From Bacteroidales bacterium (GTDB taxonomy: Bacteria; Bacteroidota; Bacteroidia; Bacteroidales; Lentimicrobiaceae), in contig JAGXGB010000066.1 of NCBI GenBank assembly GCA_024636955.1, positions 1-61,255 on the forward strand: DNA of 61,255 nt. The letters run 5' to 3'. Each line of letters starts with the position of its first letter. Positions within the stretch are counted from its first letter, which is position 1. The position numbers and the translations under genes were made by a program. This document shows positions 27,255-34,958 of this stretch, in pieces. The notes under the pieces were generated by a model. It saw only the letters and a list, made by a program, of their open reading frames with translations. It was not told the origin of the DNA and ran no database searches.

Positions 27255-27339
27255 GGTTTATAACTTCTTTTAAAATATCTTCAGCAAGGTTTATAACTTA
27301 TTTCAAGTGATCTTGTGCATGGTTTATAACTTATTTCAA
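27255..27339. repeat. 33-bp tandem repeat at a gene 3' end
   Basis: Units begin at 27255, 27288 and 27321, each with GGTTTATAACTT(A/C)TTT. The third unit carries the TGA stop (27336-27338, minus strand) and last codons of the GNAT-like gene, so the array grew outward from the gene's 3' end. Confidence 0.85.
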
Positions 27340-28457
27340 ACTAAAGATTTACCGAAACATCTTCTCTTCAAATGTTGCCTGTGCTCATACTCCCTGAACA
27401 TAAGGTATGCTGCCGTATTTGTTTCCAATGCATGGCTTGATATTGCAGTTTTAACTCCATTGGCAATGCATGATTTCATAATCTCGGCAAAGAAGATGGC
27501 TGGTAGTCCTTTGTTATTATATGAAGGTTTAACACCTTGCAGGAACAGGTCGATAGTGTCGTTTTTATAAAGTGCCTTAAGTACATGCACAAAGCCAAAC
27601 GGGTAGAGCTTGCCTTTTGCTTTGATCAGTGCCTTCGAAAGCGAAAAAATAGCGATGGCAAACCCGGCAACATCATCATGCTCATCAACTATAAAGCAAA
27701 CATATTTAGGGTTAATGATGGAGAAATACTGTTTAGTGTAGTATTCAATTTGTTTTGGTGTTAGTGGAACGAAACCATAAAGATTTATGAACGATTCATT
27801 GAGGGTAGCGAACATCTTACTAACATAAGGCATGAGCTCTTTTGTTCTTTTAGCCCTCAGTATCCTCAGGTTATATTTTTCCTTCACTATGTTAGCTATC
27901 CTGATGATCTTATCAGGCACAGCAGTTGGAACTTTTATTTCAAACTGTACCCAGTCAACTTCCTTACCATAACCGAGCCTCTCAAGATGCTCAGGATAGT
28001 AAGGATAATTATACAGCACAGCGTGGGTTGCAATTTCATTGAATCCCTCAATGAGCATGCCTTCAAGGTCCATATCAGTAAAGCCAAGTGGACCATGCAC
28101 ATGGGTCATACCCAATTGGAGTGCCCACTCCTCAACTGTGCGCATTAGTGCCGCAGAAACTTCAATGTCATCAATGAAATCAATCCATCCAAAGCGGACG
28201 AACTTCTCATTGCGCAACTTATTGCTTTCTTTATTAATGATACCGGCTATACGTCCTACAGCTTTTCCTTCTCTGTATGCCATCCAATAACTGGTTACGC
28301 AATAATCAAAGGCAGGGTTTGTTTTCCTGTCGAGCAGACCTTTTTCAATAGAATGAAGTGGCGTAACACGGTATAAGTTGCCTTTATAAAGGCTATCGGG
28401 AAACCTGATGAATTCTTCTAAACCTGAATTGCCTGTGATTTCCTTTATGTGAACCAT
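27336..28457 (-). CDS. GNAT-fold acyltransferase-like protein, candidate bacterial ceramide synthase
   Basis: 373 residues, soluble. The family pattern is HGPLGFTDMDLEGMLIEGFN (121-140), then YNYPYYPEHLERLGYGKEVDW (149-169). I recall a similar 'GPxxFxxxxxxGxLxxGF ... PYYxxLxxxGFxKxxD' pattern in the Caulobacter ceramide synthase family; this is memory, not a search. A second half with KPKYVCFIVDEHDDVAGFAIAI-like strands fits a double GNAT fold. It leads the SDR and inositol-lipid genes on the same strand. Confidence 0.6.
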   Translation of the reverse strand: MVHIKEITGNSGLEEFIRFPDSLYKGNLYRVTPLHSIEKGLLDRKTNPAFDYCVTSYWMAYREGKAVGRIAGIINKESNKLRNEKFVRFGWIDFIDDIEVSAALMRTVEEWALQLGMTHVHGPLGFTDMDLEGMLIEGFNEIATHAVLYNYPYYPEHLERLGYGKEVDWVQFEIKVPTAVPDKIIRIANIVKEKYNLRILRAKRTKELMPYVSKMFATLNESFINLYGFVPLTPKQIEYYTKQYFSIINPKYVCFIVDEHDDVAGFAIAIFSLSKALIKAKGKLYPFGFVHVLKALYKNDTIDLFLQGVKPSYNNKGLPAIFFAEIMKSCIANGVKTAISSHALETNTAAYLMFREYEHRQHLKRRCFGKSLV

Positions 28458-28555
28458 GCTATCTGATTAAAGACAGACTAAGGTATAAAAAAAAAGCACC
28501 TTCAGGCAACTTTATGTTTAATAATCTTTCACAATGAATGTTAGCTGATACTAAA

Positions 28556-30151
28556 TCATTTCAGCAGTGAAAAGCAAAACGTAGCACCATTGCCATCACC
28601 ACTTTCTGCTCTAACTTTGCCCCCATGGAGGTTGATTATACGGTCAACTATGGCAAGTCCTACACCGGTACCCGGGAACTCTTCAGCAGTATGCAAACGC
28701 TGAAAAGCTGTAAATAATTTTGCTTTATATTTTACATCAAAGCCTGCACCATAATCTTTGATGCAATAAACAACTTCATTCACCTCCTCCTTTGCAAAGA
28801 TCATAATCCTTTTAGTTGCTGACTTCGAACTGTATTTCAAGGCATTTCCAATCAGGTTTTGCCATACCTGCTTTATCAGAGCAGGATCACATGACACACT
28901 TGGCAATGGCTCTAACAAAAATTCAAAGGCTTCCTTTTCTTCTTCAGTAGCAACTTCATTGTAAACTGACTTAACCATCATTGTCATTTTCACTTCTTCA
29001 AGCACAATTTCAGTTTTTGAAAGATGTGAAAGGTTCAAAAGATCAGTGATTAAACGGTCCATACTGGCGGCATCTTTTCTTATTTTCTCAAGAAACCACT
29101 TTCCCTCATCATTGAGTGCTTCTGCATGATCAGATATAAGGAATAACGAATAATTATTAATCTTCCTAAGGGGCGACCGTAAGTCATGTGACACAGTATA
29201 ACTAAATGCCTCAAGTTCCCTGTTTGCCGATTCCAGTTCAGATGTTCTTTCCTTTACGCGTTCTTCAAGCTTTTTGTTCAGCGCCTCGAGTGCCTCTTCT
29301 GATTTTTTCCTTTGAGTAACATCAAGGATAGAGCCAAAATACCTTACCGGGTTACCATTCTTATCACGATGGATGTTAACAGTAGGCGAAAGACAGCGCA
29401 TATCACCGTATTCCGGATTGGTGCGATATTCATTTGCTTCGGGCAACTCACCTTTTGAAATTTTTTCAAAAACACCTCTGATCAAATGCCTGTCATCAGG
29501 ATGAACGGCATTAATATATGATTCTACTGTAGGAAATCCATCAGCAGGATCAAGATGGAAAATATTGTACAAATTAGGTGACCACCAGCCACTGCCTGTT
29601 ATCAAGTAACTTTCCCAACTTCCCATACCTGCAAACTTCTCAGCTTCTTCAAGCCTCTCTTTCTCTTTCCTAATATTTTCTTCAGCCTCTAATTTTTCTG
29701 TTCTGTCTCTTACCAGTACCAAAAAAATTCGGTCACCTTTCCAAACAGCTGAACCAAAACGAATATCAACCGGTAAAATAGAACCATCCTTGCGCCTATG
29801 TCGCCCTAAAAGTGAAAACCGCTCTCCATGCTTGATCTTATCCCATTCATTTCTCGCCTGTTCCAGATTAAAGTCCTGTTCAATATCAGTAACTGACATG
29901 TTGAGCAGTTCTTGTTTAGAATAACCGAGAATGTCGCAAGCTTGTTGATTTACTTCAATGAGCCTGCCATCATAATCATGCACAAACAGGGCATCACTGG
30001 CCTGTTCTACTAATGCCAGATATAGCGATGCATAATCCTCAATCTTAGAATCTGATTTCTTTGACTCCTGAATCAGTTGCTCAAGTTCAGCCACCTTGTT
30101 CCTGAGATTCACACAGTCATCCCTGATGACATTAAGTTCCTCGTTTTCCAT
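28556..30151 (-). CDS. Multi-PAS sensor histidine kinase
   Basis: 531 residues, no membrane helix. A short coiled coil (NLRNKVAELEQLIQES) is followed by a PAS domain (ASDALFVHDYDGRLIEVNQQA ... GSILPVDIRFG) and a second PAS/PAC with VRYFGSILDVTQRKKSEEAL. A coiled coil leads to the HisKA helix with the phospho-His in TVSHDLRSPLRK, then HATPase boxes NLIGNALKYS, DYGAGFD and GTGVGLA. No cognate regulator is adjacent. It is oriented like the inositol-lipid genes but separated from them. Confidence 0.9.
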   Translation of the reverse strand: MENEELNVIRDDCVNLRNKVAELEQLIQESKKSDSKIEDYASLYLALVEQASDALFVHDYDGRLIEVNQQACDILGYSKQELLNMSVTDIEQDFNLEQARNEWDKIKHGERFSLLGRHRRKDGSILPVDIRFGSAVWKGDRIFLVLVRDRTEKLEAEENIRKEKERLEEAEKFAGMGSWESYLITGSGWWSPNLYNIFHLDPADGFPTVESYINAVHPDDRHLIRGVFEKISKGELPEANEYRTNPEYGDMRCLSPTVNIHRDKNGNPVRYFGSILDVTQRKKSEEALEALNKKLEERVKERTSELESANRELEAFSYTVSHDLRSPLRKINNYSLFLISDHAEALNDEGKWFLEKIRKDAASMDRLITDLLNLSHLSKTEIVLEEVKMTMMVKSVYNEVATEEEKEAFEFLLEPLPSVSCDPALIKQVWQNLIGNALKYSSKSATKRIMIFAKEEVNEVVYCIKDYGAGFDVKYKAKLFTAFQRLHTAEEFPGTGVGLAIVDRIINLHGGKVRAESGDGNGATFCFSLLK

Positions 30152-30313
30152 AAACAGTATTACTTTCCCCTGAATTTTTAAAATTACTTCTGATGTTCGT
30201 TAATTTCTGGGTTCTGTTAATTAACCGGTGAAAGTTTGCACAACTTGTTTACACTAAGAAAATTACAGAATATAACATTGGAACTTAATTAAAAGTTGCG
30301 ACCAAACCTTTCT

Positions 30314-30321
30314 TATATTTG
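30314..30321 (+). promoter_or_regulatory. Candidate promoter -7 element
   Basis: TATATTTG matches TAnnTTTG and lies 21 bases before the ATG at 30343. It overlaps an in-frame TTG at 30319, which is therefore not the start. A TTG at 30296 is closer than usual (15 bases). Confidence 0.45.
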
Positions 30322-30342
30322 CAGGGAAACAACCACAACCAA

Positions 30343-30516
30343 ATGAGCACTCAAATACAACCTGAATTACTTCCAGAAGACATTACTGATGCTACATTTA
30401 AATCAGAATCAGAAAAATTGAAAGAGTTATTTAACGACCCTTACATTGATGTGGAAGGTTTCATTGAACAACAGGAAATTAAGCATCAGCATTGCTCAAA
30501 CATTTCTGCTGTCTAA
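30343..30516 (+). CDS. Small acidic protein, 57 residues
   Basis: Start ATG at 30343, set by a -7 promoter element just upstream. The sequence is acidic and probably helical (MSTQIQPELLPEDITDATFK, EKLKELFNDPYIDVEGFIEQ) and ends with a His/Cys segment KHQHCSNISAV. No known family. It is convergent with the small T9SS gene at 30574. The promoter and isolated position favour a real gene. Confidence 0.5.
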   Translation: MSTQIQPELLPEDITDATFKSESEKLKELFNDPYIDVEGFIEQQEIKHQHCSNISAV

Positions 30517-30573
30517 GCTTTTTACTATGCTGTTTCTTAACTCTGTCGCTCGTTAACCGGCAGTGTAATTTAC

Positions 30574-30948
30574 TTAGTGCCTTATCATTAATTTTCCGCT
30601 TTTTCTAAAAAAAGGCCCATCAGTTAGCTTATAGTAATACACACCGTCACTAAGATGTTTGAGCGATACTTTTGAATTGTTGCTTATTCGCCTTTGAAAT
30701 ACAATGTTGCCAGCTGAATCAAAGATTGACAGGTTAAGTGTTATGTTAAAGTAATTCCAGGCAATTGTCAAACATTCACTCAAGGGGTTTGGAGATAAAT
30801 TATCATTAGGCACATTAATGTCAGCAGATGTAATTGCTGGTTTCTGCTCGTGGTTATCTGATGCTATTCCTGCGCTTGTGTGGTTGACTTGTGCAAAAGA
30901 TGTGCTCACCAGGAGTATACTCACTATAACTGTAAAATACCGCTTCAT
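30574..30948 (-). CDS. Minimal T9SS protein: signal peptide plus sorting domain
   Basis: 124 residues from the ATG at 30948, where a signal peptide begins (MKRYFTVIVSILLVSTSFAQ). Only about 30 low-complexity residues follow before a complete T9SS type A sorting domain (LSPNPLSECLTIAW ... LKHLSDGVYYYKLTDGPFFRKSGKLMIRH). There is no cargo domain. A -7 element (minus-strand TAGTTTTG) lies 25 bases upstream. Possible roles are a decoy or modulator of the T9SS sortase, a surface peptide, or a relic of a larger protein. Confidence 0.75.
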   Translation of the reverse strand: MKRYFTVIVSILLVSTSFAQVNHTSAGIASDNHEQKPAITSADINVPNDNLSPNPLSECLTIAWNYFNITLNLSIFDSAGNIVFQRRISNNSKVSLKHLSDGVYYYKLTDGPFFRKSGKLMIRH

Positions 30949-30972
30949 GATGATTTGATTTTTTTGAAGTTG

Positions 30973-31001
30973 CAAAACTAATGCAGCACATTTAAACCAA
31001 A
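30973..31001 (-). promoter_or_regulatory. Promoter of the minimal T9SS gene
   Basis: On the minus strand, TTTG (31001-30998), a 17-base spacer and TAGTTTTG (30980-30973) fit the Bacteroidetes consensus. The element ends 25 bases before the ATG at 30948. Confidence 0.5.
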
Positions 31002-31059
31002 AAAATCAAATGGATGAAGGTGTATATCTACACCCTGAAGGTGCCGTTTGCTTATATGA

Positions 31060-32172
31060 TTATTTATGATGAGTTTTCATAAAGTACTTTTCCAGCAATA
31101 AAGTTGCAGCCTGGTAAGGGCTATGCGTTTTTTCATCAATCATATGCTCTGCATTCTTTAGAAGTTTCTTAATTGCATTGTCCTGATAAAAGTGATCATA
31201 CAAACTGTTGTTGATAAAATCCATCATAATCTGCCTCGATTGTAGAGCACGCTTGGTTTCAAAGTACTTGTTTTCTTTGGTAAACTCCAAATATTTAAGC
31301 AGCATATTCCATATGTCGTTTATTCCTTCGCGGGTAACTGCTGAACAAGTTGCCGTTTCGGGTCCCCAGCCTGAATCAGGTTTAGGGAAAAAGTGCAGTG
31401 CATTTCTAACCTGGTTTTTGGCAATTTCGGCTTTAACTTTATTGTCACCATCGGCTTTATTAATGGCCACAGCATCAGCCATTTCCATAATTCCCCTTTT
31501 TATTCCCTGCAATTCATCACCAGCACCGGCAATCATCAACAATAAAAAGAAATCAACCATTGAGTGCACGGCAGTTTCTGATTGCCCCACTCCCACCGTT
31601 TCTATAAAAATAGTATCAAACCCGGCAGCCTCGCAAAGTACAACAATTTCTCTTGTTTTACGGGCAACACCGCCTAATGAACCGGCACTGGGTGAGGGGC
31701 GGATAAATGCATCAGGATGGACTGATAATGCTTCCATCCGTGTTTTATCGCCAAGGATACTCCCCTTTGAACGGGCACTGCTGGGATCAATAGCCAGTAC
31801 AGCAAGTTTATGCCCTAATGAAGTTACATGTAAACCTAATGCTTCAATAAATGTACTCTTACCTGCACCCGGAACACCTGTGATTCCCAGCCTGATTGAT
31901 TTACCCGAATATGGAAGGCAGCGTGCAACTACTTCCTGAGCAACATGCTGGTGTTCAGGCAACGAGCTCTCCAGTAAAGTAATAGCCTGGCTAAAGATAG
32001 TTCGGTTGAAAGTGGTTATTCCATTAAAATACTCTTCAGCCGACAACAAATTTCTGCGGTTTTTCTTTAGTGCATTCACAGCCGATTCATTTACCGAAGG
32101 AGGTTGCGGAATACCTTCTCTCTCAGTTAATGCCGAGGGTTGTTTATTATGGTCCTTTTCGGGTTCAGCCAT
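31060..32172 (-). CDS. meaB: Methylmalonyl-CoA mutase-associated GTPase MeaB
   Basis: 370 residues from the ATG at 32172; a promoter -7 element between this ATG and an upstream in-frame ATG (32217) decides the start. The G1 loop is GITGVPGAGKST, followed by LAVLAIDPSSARSKGSILGDKTRM, FIRPSPSAGSLGGVARKTRE, FIETVGVGQSE and INKADGDNK. The protein protects and reloads the B12-dependent methylmalonyl-CoA mutase. The mutase genes are not in this window. Confidence 0.95.
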   Translation of the reverse strand: MAEPEKDHNKQPSALTEREGIPQPPSVNESAVNALKKNRRNLLSAEEYFNGITTFNRTIFSQAITLLESSLPEHQHVAQEVVARCLPYSGKSIRLGITGVPGAGKSTFIEALGLHVTSLGHKLAVLAIDPSSARSKGSILGDKTRMEALSVHPDAFIRPSPSAGSLGGVARKTREIVVLCEAAGFDTIFIETVGVGQSETAVHSMVDFFLLLMIAGAGDELQGIKRGIMEMADAVAINKADGDNKVKAEIAKNQVRNALHFFPKPDSGWGPETATCSAVTREGINDIWNMLLKYLEFTKENKYFETKRALQSRQIMMDFINNSLYDHFYQDNAIKKLLKNAEHMIDEKTHSPYQAATLLLEKYFMKTHHK

Positions 32173-32189
32173 ATTGTTAGCGTTTAGAG

Positions 32190-32218
32190 CAAAGGTATGA
32201 AAAAAGCCATGAAACAAA
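32190..32218 (-). promoter_or_regulatory. Promoter of meaB
   Basis: On the minus strand, TTTG (32218-32215), a 17-base spacer and TACCTTTG (32197-32190) lie 17 bases before the ATG at 32172. Confidence 0.55.
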
Positions 32219-32341
32219 TTTGCTATCGTCCAAATCCTCTAGTCCAATTGAAATGTCAGTGCAAACGATACCGGAGAAAAAACAAATAAATGGTTGCTTA
32301 ATTCATGCCGGGTTGCGGATTATAAAACTCTTAACGGTTAG

Positions 32342-32815
32342 TTAATTCATTTTAGGATCTACAACATTATTGATTTGGCTTATTGCAACTTTGGGTTCGA
32401 GATCGGCGAACAACACTGCCATAATGCCGGGGAAGAAGCGATCCATCATATAAAGTGCATTATACAAATGCTGCCTGAATTCAGATTCAGGCCCATTTTC
32501 TTTATTATAAAGGAATGATGATTTGAATCGCAATTCGCCATCGTCCATATCCATTTCAAAGCTACCAAGTATCAGCCCATAGTTTGCCATGGTAAGGAAT
32601 TCAGCCATCCGTTGACGGCCTGAATTAGGAATATTAACCGGACAAATAATAAAAACCGCCACTATTTGGTCAGGTATCCTAACGTCAATAATGCAATCAG
32701 CTTTTGCATTTTGCAGGGCAATTGCCATCCTGAATACAGACATAATTGGATTCTCAACCAATACCTGGTACTCATATCCCATATTCTCTATAGCACTGCT
32801 AATTATATTTACCAT
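32342..32815 (-). CDS. YbjN-like domain protein
   Basis: 157 residues. The fold pattern resembles YbjN / type III secretion chaperone-like proteins: an N-terminal helix (IISSAIENMGYEYQVL), a beta sheet (FRMAIALQNAKADCIIDVRIPDQIVAVFIICPVNIP), a helix, then LILGSFEMDMDDGELRFKSSFLY and a C-terminal helix pair. It overlaps the end of the upstream TerB-like gene by 17 bases, so the two are coupled. The role is unknown. Confidence 0.7.
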   Translation of the reverse strand: MVNIISSAIENMGYEYQVLVENPIMSVFRMAIALQNAKADCIIDVRIPDQIVAVFIICPVNIPNSGRQRMAEFLTMANYGLILGSFEMDMDDGELRFKSSFLYNKENGPESEFRQHLYNALYMMDRFFPGIMAVLFADLEPKVAISQINNVVDPKMN

Positions 32816-33221
32816 AGCTAAGGGGGTTTCTTTTATTTAATTCGGCAGTGTTATTTAGTTTATTTAAAGTGATTCCCTCAGCCAGTCGGCGCCTAAGGTT
32901 TTTAAATATTTCATCAACCATTGAAGGCAAGAAACCAAGTTTTTGAGCTATTTTACGAGTTTCTAATTCTTCTTTCTCAGTTAGCTTACTATCGGCGGCT
33001 ATCAGATCGAGTATATCATCAAATAGAATAAATCGTTCAACCTCACTCTTTGGAAGTTCAGGTTGCCAGTCAGCTTCTGAGTCAAGAATTTCATTAATCT
33101 CATCTTCATCAATTTCAAGACGTTTTCCAACCTCCCTGATAAATTCAATTTCTGTAATATCAGGCTCCGTATCGGCTTTGGCAAAATAAACCAGTATTTG
33201 AAGGTATCTTTTCTGACTCAT
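32799..33221 (-). CDS. TerB-like helical domain protein
   Basis: 140 residues from the ATG at 33221; the frame is open 17 codons further, but those residues look non-native. All-helical pattern with acidic repeats (YLQILVYFAKADTEPDITEIEFIREVGKRLEIDEDEINEIL; ILDLIAADSKLTEKEELETRKIAQKLGF), typical of TerB-like tellurite-resistance-related domains. It is translationally coupled to the YbjN-like gene. A stress-related scaffold is possible but unproven. Confidence 0.65.
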   Translation of the reverse strand: MSQKRYLQILVYFAKADTEPDITEIEFIREVGKRLEIDEDEINEILDSEADWQPELPKSEVERFILFDDILDLIAADSKLTEKEELETRKIAQKLGFLPSMVDEIFKNLRRRLAEGITLNKLNNTAELNKRNPLSYGKYN

Positions 33222-33448
33222 AAAATATTTAACAATTAATGGTGCGTTTTGGCTGATAATTATATGCAGCAATCATAATAAATATTGCTTCATGTTAACT
33301 ATCAGCACTTTACATAAGTGCTTACATTATTAGTTATCATAACGAATTCCTGTGGTCAATAGTGATTCAAATACATTGAAAGTAGTTTGCGAAATAAATA
33401 ATATATCCTATATTTACAACCTTAAAAATTATACCCAAAACTGGTATT

Positions 33449-34570
33449 ATGACAATTGGAATACTCAAAGAAAATGAAGGCGAGAACAGAGTAGCCATGC
33501 TCCCCGAGAGTGTTGCCACTCTTGTTAAAATGAATGTTAGTATGCTTGTTGAAGCAGGCGCAGGTGAACGTTCTTTCGCCATTGATGCTGAATATGAAGC
33601 ATCCGGGGCTAAGATCATGCCTAAAGCACAAGTGATTGCCGGGAGTGACCTTGTAATCAAGATACAACCGCCTACAACTGAAGAAATTGCTATGTTTAAA
33701 AGCGGTCAGGCGCTGATGTCGGTGCTCAATCCTTATTTTAACACATCTCTGGTAAAGGAACTTGCTGATAAGAAAGTTACAGCCTTCAGTATGGACATTG
33801 TTCCACGTACTACACGTGCTCAGGCAATGGATATTTTGTCGTCAATGGCAACTGTTGCAGGTTATAAAGCAGTGCTCACAGCCGCAAACACATTGCCTAA
33901 GTTCTTCCCTATGTTCATGACCGCCGCAGGTACCATCAAGCCTGCCAACATGCTAATACTTGGAGCCGGTGTTGCAGGGTTGCAGTCAATTGCCACTGCC
34001 CGCAAATTAGGTGCTGTGGTTTATGTATTTGACGTTAGAGCAGCTGTTAAGGAAGAAGTAATGGGCCTCGGAGGCAAGTTTGTTGAAGTTGAAGGCGCTA
34101 TTGACGACAAGTCGGCAGGCGGATACGCTGTTGAGCAAACTGATGAATTCAAAGCCCGTCAGGCACAGTCAATACATGACCAGGCAGTTAAATCTGACGT
34201 TATTATTTGTACAGCACAGATACCGGGCAGGCGTGCACCACTGCTCATAAAAAAGGATACTGTTGAAGCCATGAAACCAGGTTCAGTGATCATTGACCTT
34301 GCAGCATCAACAGGTGGAAACTGCGAAGTCACCAAGGACAACCAAACAATAATTCACAATGGCGTGAAGGTAATTGGCAATTCGCAACTGCCCACTGATA
34401 TGCCTACGGATGCAAGCCGTATGTTTGGCAAGAATATGATAAATTTCCTAAAACTCATCATTACCAAGGAAGGTTCAATGAACCTCAACTGGGATGACGA
34501 TTTGGTTAAAGGAACCGCTGTTTCACATGATGGTCAGATAGTAAATGATCGCGTTAAATCCTTAATGTAG
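33449..34570 (+). CDS. pntAA: NAD(P) transhydrogenase alpha subunit, part 1
   Basis: 373 residues, the soluble NAD(H)-binding domain I. The N-terminal half contains GILKENEGENRVAMLPE and VLNPYFN. The Rossmann loop is LILGAGVAGLQSIATARKLGA, followed by VYVFDVRAA. It has the alanine-dehydrogenase-like fold. With PntAB and PntB it forms the proton-translocating transhydrogenase in the inner membrane that makes NADPH from NADH. Confidence 0.95.
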   Translation: MTIGILKENEGENRVAMLPESVATLVKMNVSMLVEAGAGERSFAIDAEYEASGAKIMPKAQVIAGSDLVIKIQPPTTEEIAMFKSGQALMSVLNPYFNTSLVKELADKKVTAFSMDIVPRTTRAQAMDILSSMATVAGYKAVLTAANTLPKFFPMFMTAAGTIKPANMLILGAGVAGLQSIATARKLGAVVYVFDVRAAVKEEVMGLGGKFVEVEGAIDDKSAGGYAVEQTDEFKARQAQSIHDQAVKSDVIICTAQIPGRRAPLLIKKDTVEAMKPGSVIIDLAASTGGNCEVTKDNQTIIHNGVKVIGNSQLPTDMPTDASRMFGKNMINFLKLIITKEGSMNLNWDDDLVKGTAVSHDGQIVNDRVKSLM

Positions 34571-34643
34571 ATCACCTAGCGCTGAAAGCAGGCAGTGACC
34601 TGAAAACTTTGAACATTTAAAAATTCAAACACACCAAAATAAT

Positions 34644-34949
34644 ATGACTGAAATTTTACAATTCTTCTGGGACAATAAGGATTTGATATTTATCATTATC
34701 CTTTCTGTTTACCTGGGTATAGAAGTGATCTCGCATGTACCGGCAGTGCTTCACACTCCGCTAATGTCGGGCAGTAATGCCATACACGGGGTTGTTATTA
34801 TTGGCGCCATCATCGTTATGGGACATGCCGAAAGCACATTGGCACTTATTCTTGGTTTCGTGGCAGTTATCCTTGGAACCCTTAATGTTGTTGGTGGTTT
34901 CGTAGTTACCGACCGTATGCTTGAAATGTTTAAGAAAAAGAAAAAATAG
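34644..34949 (+). CDS. pntAB: NAD(P) transhydrogenase alpha subunit, part 2
   Basis: 101 residues with three membrane helices (DLIFIIILSVYLGIEVISHV; LMSGSNAIHGVVIIGAIIVMG; LALILGFVAVILGTLNVVGGFVVTDRML). This is the small membrane half of PntA, encoded separately as in many Bacteroidetes. It starts 73 bases after pntAA. Confidence 0.95.
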   Translation: MTEILQFFWDNKDLIFIIILSVYLGIEVISHVPAVLHTPLMSGSNAIHGVVIIGAIIVMGHAESTLALILGFVAVILGTLNVVGGFVVTDRMLEMFKKKKK

Positions 34950-34958
34950 AAGAAACCC

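Noticed and set aside
31208..31939. 243-codon open frame on the plus strand
   Set aside because: It lies wholly antisense to meaB, whose family motifs are unmistakable; its composition is the Ser/Pro-rich shadow expected of the reverse frame.
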